From NCBI RefSeq assembly GCF_050436995.1, contig NC_134753.1, forward strand, positions 62,001-126,000: a stretch of DNA of 64,000 nucleotides. The letters run 5' to 3'. The position numbers and the translations under genes were made by a program. The notes under the pieces are model-generated. The model saw only the letters and a program-made list of their open reading frames with translations. It had not been told where the DNA came from and did no database searches. The DNA is from Anticarsia gemmatalis (lineage: Eukaryota; Arthropoda; Insecta; Lepidoptera; Erebidae). This document shows positions 13,230 to 25,331 of this stretch, in pieces (positions within the stretch are counted from its first letter, which is position 1; every line of letters begins with the position of its first letter).

Positions 13230-13470
13230 CGGTGGTGTGATCGCATCACGTTCAGCCTCTCGTTACGTCGGAGCTGAGAGGTGTGCGAGAAAAGGGGCGG
13301 ATGGGGGGGGGGGGGGGGTTTGTTACTGTGTCGATCTGACGACGACGTAGTGTACACGCAACACGCGCGACCTTGACCCGCCGGGGCGCGGGGGCACGCG
13401 GGGGGCGGGGGGCGGCGCGGGGAGGCGGGCGGCAGGTGCACGCTGCGCACGCGCCGCACAAATATCAGCA
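13230..13470. promoter_or_regulatory. GC-rich patch with G16 tract
   Basis: Contains a run of 16 G at 13303-13318 and clustered G blocks at 13380-13428. It is strongly G-skewed on the plus strand and could form quadruplexes. Proline-rich minus-strand ORFs are composition effects. Confidence 0.3.
13303..13318. repeat. G16 homopolymer
   Basis: Sixteen G in a row within the GC-rich patch. Confidence 0.9.
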
Positions 13471-14379
13471 CATGTCACTCACCCCCGAGATATCGAACAC
13501 GTACCGTTACTCCCGTAATCCTCCGTCTTTATGTAATGCTTGCTACCTGCGCCACTGCGCCACTGTACCACTGTACCACTGCCCTCGCGTCGACTAACTC
13601 AGATCATTGTGAGATCATCGCGATATGACGTCACACTGAACACTGCCCATTATTTTATTATAGAGTATGAACAGTTGTTCTAATCAAGTTGTTGGAGTAG
13701 TTGACACATGATAGAGCGAGCGTGGGTACTGTGGGTGTATCTCACGGTGCAGCGCGAGCGGTGGCGCATGGCGATGGCGTGGCGGCATGAGTGCGGGTGA
13801 TGCGGCGGTCATTTGAATGTTCGAGTTATTCCGATGGACGCATTACGGCGCGATTGATTCCCGCACGAAACTGATTGGTTCGCAACCGACACTTACCGAC
13901 CATCGCACTCATAATCACATTGTGATACCGTTGCGTTACCGCGCCGCCGCCGCACCGCAGCCGCGCCGCGCCTGCGCCGCGTCCGTGCCGCGCTCCACAC
14001 GATACGATGATCAAATTTTGATCATTGCCGTGAGCAACAGTACCCATTATAAAGTTTTTTTGTAGTATCGGTGCTCGTTCATTTATCACAGAGTAACGGT
14101 CGATATAATCTGTGGACTGATCCGGATCGAACTCACGCACACCGCTTTTCAATTTAGTTAGATTGCAGCGGAACTGCAAACGAAAGGCGCTCGCTGCAGC
14201 GGCCGCGGGTTGTCGTAAAAACGATCTCGTCCACAAACTTAATTATGTTTTGTGAAATGATCCATTGACAACGGTCTATGGTTCTTTTAAATTGTGATAG
14301 CACGAAATCGGAACAAAACGTTGGAGCTCGGCGAATCTATTTGTTTTTATATGATGTTATTGAATGATCGGCGCGAGCT

Positions 14380-14900
14380 AGGCGGGAGTGCGGGACAGTT
14401 AATGAGCAGCGCGAGCGTAGCGGGACCCTAACGTCCTGCAGGTGCCTGTAACGGGACCTCGCAAAGGTCACGCGTCCCCGCCGACCCCGCGCCCCCCGCG
14501 CCCCGCACGCGATCCTATGTGGATCACCTACTCAATGGCGGACTGTGACGAGCGCGTCCACTGTCCACGACCTACACTAGCAGTACGCAGAGCACTTAGC
14601 GCGACGATGTAAGACGTGCACTGGCGCCGAGCGCTCGGAGGGACGAAAGGCGCGCACTTGAGACGCATGCATTTTTAAAGGAGTCGCGTGAAAGTTTATT
14701 GCGCTTTCAAACGGCCCCTTAGTTTTTGTCGCAGATTGCATAATGAGGGATTATCAAACGACGCGTCGCTGTGTGTCGGCTGTGACGACTGTGAGAGGAC
14801 GCGGTAACGGGTGGCGCACACTAACATCTCTGCGATTTTTACTTTTCGATTGTTTTGCAGTTCTTAACGCTTCCTTCGTTCGAGCAATAAATTAGAAAGT
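14380..14900. promoter_or_regulatory. GC-rich patch with TTTTTGTCG site, candidate regulatory element
   Basis: CpG-rich to 14660, then a sharply different stretch with GTTTTTGTCGCAGATTGCAT (14722-14741) and ATAATGAGG. No exon signals. Confidence 0.25.
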
Positions 14901-15181
14901 CGCGGCGTCTTTTTGTCACAAACCGAATGATTTTTTACAATGATCGCTTTCTCTGGCACGACGTGGACGGTAATTATTATAAAATTTTCCTAATTTGTGA
15001 GAAATTTTAGTAAATAGTGTAAATAACAAAAAAATTAGCAAGTATATTCGCAAGAGCAGATTACCGCAAGGTGTTTGGAGCGGGCTAAGTGACGGCGTGC
15101 GAGACATGCAGTAGTGAGGAGCTGTGGTAGTGCTGGTGGTGGTGCTGGTGGAGTGCTGGGAGCGAGGAGTGCGGGACTCAC

Positions 15182-15191
15182 CGGGCTCCAT
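15182..15191 (-). CDS. Possible tiny alternative first coding exon (Met-Glu-Pro, then donor)
   Basis: On the minus strand a strong-context start (gccATGG) opens ATG GAG CCC G and is immediately followed by GTGAGT, a consensus donor. The exit phase is 1, the same as exons A, B and C, so it could join the same downstream exon and give a protein lacking the receptor-box and CtBP segments. It lies in a GC-rich stretch with C-rich tracts at 15247-15263 (G-rich on the transcribed strand), as expected near a promoter. Against it: an ATG ten bases before GTGAGT can arise by chance in 64 kb, and no core promoter is evident. Confidence 0.25.
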
Positions 15192-15194
15192 GGC

Positions 15195-15520
15195 GTGCGT
15201 GGTGGCGGCGCGCGATGAATGGGGCGCGCGCGCTCCACGCTCTCGCCACCCCCACCCCCACCCTTGGCCTAGACCCGTCTAGGCTCACATACATTATTCA
15301 CCCCGCGATTAGCGCAAAAACTCAAATGTCAGGTGATTTCCCCCCTCCCCCCGGCACCGAGAGGGTCAGCGGGTAACGGTGCCTGCGACGGAGGGTGGCG
15401 CGACCTTTAGCTACAGTTAGCGCGCGAGTGTGCGTGCGCAGCCCCCGGCGCATGCGCAGTGTAACGGGCCGCCGCCGCCACTGTTCACAACCTGTCGCAG
15501 CACGCGTGATGCACAACGTT
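15195..15520. promoter_or_regulatory. GC-rich patch upstream of the possible small first exon
   Basis: Read on the minus strand it leads into ATG 15191. It contains repeated C blocks (15247-15263; G3-G5 runs on the minus strand) and a palindromic-looking CTAGACCCGTCTAG at 15270-15283. It could be a promoter for that exon; no TATA box was identified. Confidence 0.25.
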
Positions 15521-15750
15521 CTTCAAATTAAATAGGTATTTGACGTGAGTATATTTCAGTAAAAAGTAAGAGCCCGCTTGGTGTCGTCGTCACTTTATGT
15601 TTACGACCCGTCACTGTCAAACTGTAAGCCTTTGCTATTTTCATTCTAAAGTGATGTGAAGTGCGCTTCTCGTGTCAAATTATCTTCGTAATTATACACG
15701 AATGAAGACACACGACGGCAGATGATACCACTGATAAGTGTTTACGACGC

Positions 15751-15777
<27 letters not shown>
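15751..15777. repeat. (CA)n microsatellite
   Basis: Thirteen CA units. Confidence 0.9.
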
Positions 15778-15784
<7 letters not shown>

Positions 15785-16867
15785 TAACACACGAGACTGA
15801 GTTACATTCGGAGCTAATAATATTCTAATGAGATAATTAGTTGGCGTATGTATGAGTTATTAACATAGTGTACATATTATTATAATGAGAGGTGCTCGGT
15901 GCTCGGTGCGCGGTGTGTCGGTGTGTCGGTACAATGTCGTGTTCAGTGTCAGCGCTGCACCGGGACACTCACTCTACACCGACAGAGTACGGGGGCTGAC
16001 ACCACGTGATACATACATCCTCATACACACATTCGCAAACATGGTCGTCCGGCGTTTAAATAAATTTTCTGTACACAAGACAGTTACTCAAATTGAATAT
16101 AAAAACGATGTAATAGTAATATGTTCAAAGAGAATTAATCGTTGAACTAACGAGCACCTTTTAATAGTTACCTGATGGCAAATTCCGACATAAATGTGTC
16201 TCATGCAAATGTGTCGGCGACCGACGTCGGTCCCCCGGTGCTGTGTCGCTCGTGTGCGTGGGTCACGTGCCCGGGGCCCATGATCTCTCTGCTATCGTTT
16301 CGATACTTTCCAGGAACTTCAGAATGCGGGAATATTGTAAATATTGTAATGTTGAATGTTACGAGCGCACGCAGATCGAGCATCGTAGATTACACCGCAT
16401 CTTAAAGCCCGTGCGTATAAAAAATGTTGCGTGCAACTTACATACAAAACGCCAAATTAAATCGAATGACAGTTAGAATAAAGCTGAGAATCCCGTGGAC
16501 GAACATGAGGTTGAACAAAGGATTTGCATACGTAGAAATAGTTCGCGCGCATTTTTTGCCAGGAAGCTTTTTGTCCCGCGCCAGAATGCACAATATCAAT
16601 CACTGCGCGGGGCGCTCGCACAATACACCAGCCAGCGCTCGACTACCTGTCGGTCAGAGAATAGGCCGAACCGTCGAGCGCTAGATAATAACACATGAAT
16701 GCGTTACGAGCGATATTATCAGCGCGTTTGGTCGCACCACGTCGGACAACTGTCGCTACATCAACAACCAGGTGAAGTATGCAGCAGCGCGGGACCAAGT
16801 GATAGAGCTTCTAGCTACACTATCATTCAGACAACGATTGACACATCAAGTGACGAGCTAATGTAGG

Positions 16868-16870
<3 letters not shown>

Positions 16871-16912
<42 letters not shown>
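16871..16912. repeat. (GT)21 microsatellite
   Basis: The longest pure dinucleotide tract in the window. Confidence 0.95.
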
Positions 16913-17980
16913 ACGTTGCCGCACCGTAGCGCCGTTACGTGTATTTATAGCTGAAGCAGTTTGTTTAACATTTAAGGAAAGAAGACTTTTAATATCGCAT
17001 TATCGTTGTAATACCGCTAGTTTATGTTAAAGCACGTTCATTATATGAACTCGTGGAATTGATACTAGTGTAGCGACCAATATCTAGTAACAGCAAAGAG
17101 TTTCATTATAATGTACAAGTACACTGAAAAAATAGAGCAAATCATGTATTTCCTATTAAATTAACAATGTGTCGGGAAATTCTCGGTATCGAGTAAACAA
17201 GAGTGTTGTAGTTTTTGTGTGGCGGGTGTTGGTCGCCGCCGCCGCGCCGTGAGCCCGCGACGTAGCCGGTGGGCGTCACACGCGGCTCCTTCAAATTACA
17301 CGTCAATCAACAGACGTAAAGTTGCTAATTTAATAATGAATCGCAAAAAGCAGCCGCCACGTGTACCTATCTAAGTGATTTATTGTATGCTGGTGTTGTC
17401 GTCGCGCCGGCACAGCGCGCCACACTCACTCACTCACTAGTGTTGTCGCATGCACACATAATCGACACAATAAATTGAGCTTGTAGTTACATATTAAGGA
17501 GGCTATCTAACAGAAAACAGTTCAAATAAAGCAAATAAAAATAAGTTGAGATGAGTGCTACCAACCAGTAACTCTTATAACAAAGTATGAAGCAGTGTTG
17601 GAGCATGAGCTAGTTAGCGGTCGTTATTGTGACTCAGTGCCAACTGTGAAGCGGTCCTGTTACCAAATGCTCAACAACGAGCACGTTCGCAATCAACCGG
17701 CTTCTAATTAAAACAAAAAAATAAACGACATCGAAGCACAATTGGTGAACCGTCCGTAACAAAGAGTTGAGCGCAAGTTAGTGCGCGCTCTCATCACTGA
17801 GTGGACTGAGTGGCGGCACGTACTCGCCAGGTTCTCTACAGGAGAGACACCGCTCAGCGGATAATGCATGCGCTCATCACAGCTCCACCCACACCTCCTC
17901 GCACATTGAACATCGATCATGTGATAAATGTGCGAGCAGCTGACACACTATCTGCATGTTGTGCACAGTGGGCAGCGCGC

Positions 17981-18030
17981 AGTGTGTGCAGTATGTGCAG
18001 TGTGTGCAGTGTGTGCAGTGTGTGCAGTGC
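17981..18030. repeat. 9-bp GTGTGCAGT tandem repeat
   Basis: About five copies, one with a single change (GTATGCAG-like). Confidence 0.85.
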
Positions 18031-18895
18031 TCACACGCAATTAACACTAATGTCACTCACTTTCTGAACTGACCGCGCCGCCGCCGACACATTTGTACTA
18101 TCTCTATCGTTTGATACTGGCATGATGCATGACAAAGTATGTATATAGTGTGACTCCTTAACAATTCCGTTCCCGAATAAATTACTTATCGATATAATTT
18201 TACGATCTTTTAATGCCAGTAGCATAGTGCTATTAACCGCTTTGTAAGATTTAGGTTTTAAAGTCTATTTAATTATATATTCCACATATATACAATATAA
18301 ATTCCACAAATAAATTATCCTGATTAGTCGGCTCACGATAGGGTAATATGAAAATGTTAACAAGTCCCAAAGCAACATGAATCAAACTCGTGAATTTGTT
18401 ATTAAAGGTAGATAAGCGTTTCAAGTCGAAGGCATGTCATTTGTGCGGTTGTTTAATAGCATTCTTATAATATGAAGCACAATGAGCGGAGGAGCTGGTT
18501 GATATCAGCCGATCAGTGGCACAGAGCGAGCGTGCCGGGGGACAACAATACAGGCACCAGGTACTGCCGGGCGGCGGGCACTATCCACCGTCCGTGATGC
18601 TGTAACTATTAAAAGCTCGATGACGATGCACTAATACTTATACAAATTATAATGATTCGTTGAGCAGCCGATGAGTATCGCACTCAAATCAAACTAATAA
18701 CGATTTGTATATCGTCGTATAAATCGATAACTATTCGAGAACGCTTAGTCCTGTAAATAATTGCAAATGGCACAGGTAAAGCGGGGTGAGCGCGGACACA
18801 GCGGCACGTCCCGGCTGCGGAGTGGCGCTATTGTAACGTCACACGCGCACTGATGCACGTTTTGCCATAAATCTCGCACAAACCATATTCACGAC

Positions 18896-19275
18896 TCACC
18901 GGCGACAAAAACTAATCGAAATAGAAGAAATATGCGAGAGCGATTGTAGTCGGCGCGAGGAAAAAATACGGGCAGATGCGCGCGCGCAGGTAGACGGACG
19001 CATGCAAATACATACACGGAGAGATGCGCCGCGGACAGTTAGTCGCCCAAAACTACATGTAAATGACGATGAGTCGCTGCGGCGAGGTGGCCGGCGCGCG
19101 GTGCTCGGTGCTCGCTGCTGGCGGCGCGCGGCGGCCTCGCGGGAGCCAGTACACGGCGCGCCCATAACTAGAGAACGACAGTTTTTAGGGAGTGCGGGTG
19201 ACAGCGTGCTGCTAATGAGATGCGTAATGAGAGTGCACGGCGGCGACCCGCCGCGCGCTACACGCCACCACATTT
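18896..19275. promoter_or_regulatory. GC-rich patch, candidate regulatory element
   Basis: CpG-rich with GGCGACAAAAACTAATCG at 18901-18918. Frames are open on both strands (125 and 91 codons) but without splice sites, motifs or natural composition, so no gene is called. Confidence 0.25.
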
Positions 19276-21407
19276 AAATCCGGCTTACTTCTAACTCTAT
19301 GTTCTTGGAAACAGACGCAGTATGTATAAACGTTCAGATAACAGTGCACACATGTTCCAGCGAGTCTGTCTAGTTGTGCATACCGTCGCGTACTCGCTAG
19401 TAGATGAAGTGAGACCGTCAAACTACTGAAACAATTTACTTGCTATGAGATATGAAGGCGTTACTTACACGATTCACGATGGTTAAATATGTAACTAACA
19501 ATAATTGATAACCTTTAATGTTTTCAATGATGTATTTGCCTTAATCCTATGCTATGTTATAAATGATATCATCTCGATTGCTCGGCTGCTATGAATGTAA
19601 GTTTGTGGCGGTGGTACGCAACAGTGACACAGTGTCTGTGCTCATGCGGTAATGTTGCGATTATTCTGTGCGCGCGCGAATGTCGCGTAACGTCGCCTAA
19701 ATGTCATGTTGAACCGCTGAGCTGCGATGTGTTGCATATTACTAACTTGTCACCATATCGATGGCTCCTTGCTAGTACTTGCATGGAATATACTAATACC
19801 GATACATGTAATAGAGAACAAAATAAAATAGTTTTACAAAGATTTTAATTAGAAATGCATGTTATATTTCATTATACTTTGGATGATTGAGGTTAGTTAG
19901 CAAACACTTGAGATGATATCATTTGGGAAACTTTTCGCTGTTGAACTGAATGAACCGAGTATATTCTGTGAATATGTAAACAATTTAAACAAGTCACGGC
20001 GAACAATGCAAATTGTCGACACGTCGTTATTATTAGCTAAGTGTTAACTAATAACTATAGGCACAGAGTCACAGCACCACGTGTAATACAATATGTTGAT
20101 GAGACGACGTTCGGTTTCACGTCCACGTACGCGTAAGTAGCAGTTGTACTGATCCGAGAAGAAGAAAAAAGTTTTATTTAAGACCCTCGCGGCGAATATG
20201 TTTCATTTATCTTGTAATTATAAGTTAAGCGTTTTTTGTTAAATATTTTGATGAGCACTTATGAAATAGTATCATAAATGCAATTTTACTACATGAATGT
20301 CCAGTTAATGCGAGTTAGTAAAATATTAGCGCCATAACATCAACAACGTGTTAACTCTTAGTGTGAGAGACGAGAGACACGGTGGCTCGAGGGTCGTGTG
20401 GAGTGTGCTCGACACCTGTGAGTAGCATTAGTGAACAAGTGAGTAGACGTGAGCAGTGATTGGTCGATGTTATCTGTTACACAAAGACACGAGTGTCGGT
20501 GTGATAAGCAACGTTACGAAACACCCGCGCGGCGGCGGTCAGGAGTGCGCCGCGCCGCTTTAATATGCTAATCACCATTAATAATAATTAATATAAGCAA
20601 TTAAGCAGCGCGTTCACCTCGCGGTCCCGAGCCCGGCGCCGACGCACCGCGCACACACCGCACACACACAACACACAACACTCGCCGGTGCTCCCGGGCG
20701 CGCCCGCGACACACTACACCACACTGATCGTGACGATATTGTCTAGTTGCAGTAGTTTGTTATTGTCACATCAGAATGCTGAGAGAACTTTACAGATGTA
20801 CAAGTTATTTAATGATATTGTTCACAAGGCAAGCAGATATTGTGATATTGTAATGTGTAAAAGGCCGAGCGCACATTTAGTAGATAAGCGCGTTTGTAGC
20901 GCGTGTGTAGAGCGCCTAACGTCTGTATGTACGCGGACCAGTGTGTACGCGGCGCGATAGTGTAGATAAGCATCTTGTCTGTATGCAAACTAACTCATTA
21001 TATTATTACTTAATACATGATCTAAGGGGAGAACTAATTATAATGAACTTCATAATCTCTGTCCAAATATAATTGCTCCGTGGATCATATTCATAATTAA
21101 AATAATGATGTATACGTGTACTAGGTACGTATAATATGCAAAACTTAATTAATTTTGATATGTAGATATGTTAAACTTCTTTGAAATAATTAAAATTGTA
21201 ATTTTGTTAGAAAATGAGATACACTTGAACTTCGCTCGCTCGGATCTTGAATATTTTATGAACGACGTGAATTGTTTTAGTCAGTTGCCTGTGTTTCACG
21301 TCAATTATTATGAAAGATGTAGCGAAGGACGTTGTTTGTAGTTACGATACATACGAGTACATAGTCGCGATGATGAGTATGTGACCGCGTATGTATGTGT
21401 CCTAACG

Positions 21408-21412
<5 letters not shown>

Positions 21413-21446
<34 letters not shown>
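21413..21446. repeat. (CA)17 microsatellite
   Basis: Uninterrupted CA tract. Confidence 0.95.
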
Positions 21447-21450
<4 letters not shown>

Positions 21451-22880
21451 TTAATTCGCTATCGTCAATCACTAAGTATGAATGAAACCTCCGGCTTCGT
21501 CCAAATAGCTCCATGTTACACGTAAACCTATCTTGGATTAAGAAAAAGAAACTCCGAAAGATAAATCGAAGGAAGAAGTAATAAAATGTAAACGGTAACA
21601 AACATAAACACGACCGCTGAGCAGCGACCGGCGCGGGCGGCGGCGGTGAGTCTCGCGTCTTGTACAACCAGCTTTATTTATATGAGAGTAGAGTCACTCT
21701 GCGTTATGATTGTTTTAATGAAACCTAAGTAATTAGTGCACACGTACAACACTGAGCTAACGAGACTGACTACAGTGAACCATCATCGTTTGTGTCATAG
21801 TAATGAGTGTGATGTGAGTGCGACAGCCCTGGGTGTAGCACGGCGCGGCCGCTACAACCTCTCGCCTAATTAATTTCATTAAATAAACAGTTGCGACAAA
21901 CAAGTGCACGCGCCGCATCACTGCCCGCGCACATCATCACATCATCACGCTGCATACTAACAACCTCATGAGCAGGGCCGTACGTCACGATGCAGCAATA
22001 ACTGAAGCACGTCTGCTACTACGTCGTCCGAGTGTCGCAGCAGCCTCTAGTGCCAGCTTATTGTTACAGATGGTGAAGGAAAACGCTTTTCGGTATCGGA
22101 TGATCGCGGGAATTGACCAATTTATTCGTTGAATTTGAGACAGTGTCAGTGCAGCGTTATCATTTGTATAGAATGTCGGCTGCATCACGGCGCAGGCTAA
22201 GCTGTGTCGCAAGCGCACGCGTGCGTGACGCGCGACACAGCTCCGCGCCGCTCCGCGCCGCACCGCACTATGTGGCACTGCGCCGCCGGCGACGTCGCTT
22301 CGCTTGTAATAAGCCGTGTAATACGCGCACAGTGCGCCGACACAAAGCGATTGTCGCGCCACAATCGTCCAATAACTATGAAAGCGGCTCTCATAGTATA
22401 TCTCGGCTGGACGACACTTTTTCTCCGAATCACAACAAATCGAACGTTTACACAAAAAGTTATTTTGGCGAGCGCCTCGATGTCACACAAATTCTATGTA
22501 TTTGTTGACCTGTGAACGTATTTTTCCGTTGCGTCGCTTCGTATAATTACTTTCTTTTATTATAAATCGAACCGTGAAATTAATTATAATTACTTTTGTA
22601 AAAACTGCTATTATTCGTGCAACGATCGCAACCTCTACTTCAGATCGTGAAATGAGTTAAATATTTCACTCAGGTTGGGAAATTCGCTGCTGAATTAATC
22701 TCTAAGAAAATGTTAATCGTATAGATGTAGTTCAGAATGAACTATGAGTGCTGTACACCTGATGGCGTCGAGGTGAGGTCAACGTTGACACGGTGGTGCA
22801 CGGTGTGAACGAGATACAGGATGTGAGCACACGCGCCGTGTGTCGCGGTGTGTGGCTGTGTCGCTGCGTGTCGTCGGCTG

Positions 22881-22920
22881 TATGTAAATGTAGTCGCTTT
22901 CGAGTGATTACATTTACATA
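22881..22920. other. Short perfect-type hairpin (15-bp stem, 10-nt loop)
   Basis: TATGTAAATGTAGTC at 22881-22895 pairs with GATTACATTTACATA at 22906-22920, with a single G:U pair. The stem includes ATGTAAAT on both strands, similar to a POU/octamer site. It is short for a pre-miRNA and may be a paired binding site. Confidence 0.35.
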
Positions 22921-23078
22921 GGAAATTACACGGAGCTATGTGCGGCGGGCGAGCGACGCCGACGAGCGGGCACTAGCGCGCTGCCGGAGGAATCCCACCG
23001 CGAATAACACACTTTGCATTTGTAAGAGACAAGAATTTGATTGACACATCGCTGCACAAAACTAACGAGGAATTCTGC

Positions 23079-23103
23079 GCTTACATTACATTACATTACA
23101 TTA
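23079..23103. repeat. (TTACA)n repeat
   Basis: Four to five TTACA units. Confidence 0.85.
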
Positions 23104-23676
23104 GGCAATCAATAGCAGTCAGCGGCGAACATGCCCAAAGCGTGTTCATTTGAATGCGACGTGAGGCAATACAGGTGAGATTATACTCATTGTTCCTAAC
23201 TCTAACAAGTAATTAATTACCTGAGAATTTGAACGACAACACATTTATACAGAACTGAGAACTTAGCAAGTCGCGGTTTATTTTATGTCAACGAGCATAG
23301 TAGTTTAGTCAGGAGATATAACGTAGAGACAACTAGAAGCCGCTGCGATGTCCGAGCGAGGTGTGTTGTGACCGTCTATTGAATGTTAACAACAAATGTC
23401 CGTGATGTCAGTTCTATAGATAATATTTTAGGACATAAGGTATTGGCTGCAGGTCAAGTCAGTATGAGTGCTTGACTGCCTCGGAATCAGCGAGTGAGGT
23501 AATGCCCTGTCTCCTGCTCTGTGTAGAGATCGATCGTACAGTACTTATCGACCAGAGAACGAGTTAATCACCGTTATTGGCGGAGAATTAACAACAATAG
23601 TTACTGAACCAATCATGTTTGTGTTTACATTGTACCAAAGCGGAATCAACCACGACTCTATCATCAAGTGGCGCTC

Positions 23677-23701
23677 GTGTGTGTGTGTGTGTGCGTGTGT
23701 T
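23677..23701. repeat. (GT)n microsatellite
   Basis: GT tract with one GC interruption. Confidence 0.9.
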
Positions 23702-24439
23702 GTGTATCACACACGTGGCTCACATGTAGAGTTCACGTAATTCGGTAGCGGCGGCAGTTTGAAGCACAAACGCGGTGTAATTTGTAGATAATTCGGTAAT
23801 ATGTAGAGGTAGAGCCGGTAGAGACGATAGAGGCGCGCCAGCGCGGCGCGGGCTGCGGCCGGCGCTACTGACGCGTGGAAGCTGCTGACTCACGGCCAGT
23901 CGCGCGACACCCGCGACACCCGCCTCGGCCGGCTCTACTCTCTGCGCGGCTGCAGTCAGACTCTCCGTCTTGTTCATTTGTTTCGCGATGCGTTAATAGT
24001 TTAATACATGTTGTTGAGCACGAGCATTACACTTGATTCATTACGTTGTTAAGGCGTATCGTATCATTTTTAACTCCACACTACGAGTAAATAAATTAAT
24101 CTGCGTGTTTAATTGTTCGAAACGATTTTATACAGCTATATTTACATATATAATATAAGTGTATTTATCAAGTAGTCTAATGTATGGGTCTGGAAGTAAG
24201 TGCACGTAATCACAATGATTGAGTTACATGTGTATATGTATGTATGTGGCAAGAAATGTGTTTAATCGTTTGTTTAAACGTATCATTACGGTTGAACACT
24301 AGCAGGTTATTACAGGTGAGTGAGTGTGGCGCGACCTGTACGCGACGCTTGCGCCGTGTTGTACGGAAGGTGCAGTACGATAAGTCAGAGTATAAAAACT
24401 GTGCGTTGTTACTCAGACTGTGACAGATGGAAAATCTCG

Positions 24440-24830
24440 ATGTTCTTCACTTTTTTGTCGCGTCCGATTTGAATAATACGCCGGGTGAGTCCGGGGCTGG
24501 GGGGGCGCGGGGGGAGGCCGGGGGAGGGGGCGGCACAATGCGGCGCGGTGAGTGCCGTGACGCACGCGGCGACAAAAACCGTGCCGCGCCCGCGCACCAC
24601 CGCCGACCATTCATCCCGTAATTAACGCGAATAAAAAACGCTCCTAGTCGAAAATGAGAAATGTTTCGGTGTCGCCGCGCGCCGTGGAGCCGCACAAAAA
24701 CTACCGTCAGCTGTGAATCTATCATAATTTAATTATGTCGTCGTTTCGTCTCGCGCTGTGACGCCACTGACGGCACCGAGCGGCACCGAGCGGCACTGAG
24801 CGGCACCGAGCCGGCGCGACACTAAGCGAC
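24440..24830. promoter_or_regulatory. GC-rich patch with two TTTTTGTCG sites and a strong G-quadruplex tract
   Basis: Two copies of TTTTTGTCG/CGACAAAAA at 24452-24460 and 24570-24578 flank a tract of G4-G7 runs at 24493-24530. A 10-bp CGGCACCGAG repeat (four copies, one variant) fills 24771-24810. It lies about 450 bp downstream of exon C in the direction of transcription. Confidence 0.35.
24771..24810. repeat. 10-bp CGGCACCGAG tandem repeat
   Basis: Four head-to-tail copies, the third reading CGGCACTGAG. Confidence 0.9.
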
Positions 24831-25274
24831 ACGAGTGCTGCACACTCAGCACAGTATACGCGACAGTCGGAGGAAGCAGTAAATCACGACGACTGATCAA
24901 CACTCGAGCGCAACACCGACACACAGACACGTCATTACGACGGATATTTATTCAATGTTCGTATCACACATATTGTAATTAGGCAGCACGACGAGGCAAA
25001 CGCGCGACCCGCACTCGGAATATAGGGATCGTAGAAGCCATGATAACATTGTGTCTTTTGGTTAATTAACGCGTACTTTCAACAGTAACATTACAATTTC
25101 GTACAAACCGTTCATGATATTATGCTATCCATATGAGAAAATATTATATGCTTAACGACAGTAACGTGTGTTGATAGTTCTTATTTAATAACATAAACTC
25201 CGAAATTAGTCGTTCTTTCATACAAAAAGGAAATACGCAGCAAGATTGAAGATAAATAGCATAAAGGTACTTAC

Positions 25275-25331
25275 CGTTCAGGTCGAGCACCATCTGTGTG
25301 TTGAAGAAGTTGACGTCACCGCGCCCCGACA
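25275..25331 (-). CDS. E93: 57-nt symmetric coding exon C, candidate E93/LCOR-family exon
   Basis: The best-supported exon in the window. On the minus strand the acceptor is gttgtttcag, with a T-rich tract and a TGACTAAT branch site about 20 nt upstream. The donor is AACG|GTAAGTACC, nearly ideal. The exon is 57 nt, phase 1 at both ends, so it could be skipped without breaking frame. It encodes (V)SGRGDVNFFNTQMVLDLN plus one base. With the last G of exon B the first codon becomes GTG (Val). VLDLN at the end is reminiscent of VLDLS, the second short motif that follows PLDLT in LCOR; this supports but does not prove the E93 assignment. The following exon is not seen in 25 kb to the left, so it probably lies outside the window. 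Confidence 0.65.

Larger units (their letters stand above)
1..25274 (-). other. Inferred long intron following exon C (left part of window)
   Basis: Starts with the strong GTAAGT donor of exon C and runs to the left edge without a further recognisable exon of the same gene. I see no Psq/helix-turn-helix coding sequence here. Contents, listed separately, are GC-rich islands, a Helitron, a SINE, hairpins, microsatellites and the possible small first exon at 15182-15191. Stretches with nothing recognisable: 1-1230, 2236-2620, 5331-7995, 8301-12530, 13471-14379, 15530-16870, 16913-17980, 18031-18895, 19281-21412, 21447-22160 and 22921-23676. Many short ORFs here have the skewed composition of translated non-coding DNA. 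Confidence 0.5.

Noticed and set aside
13603..13618. bantam-like GATCATTGTGA
   Set aside because: The match stops after the core, the seed end differs, and there is no hairpin.
23885..23965. Possible minus-strand exon between ...gactgcag and GTGAGTCAG
   Set aside because: Weak acceptor without a pyrimidine tract; alanine/valine-rich low-complexity translation.
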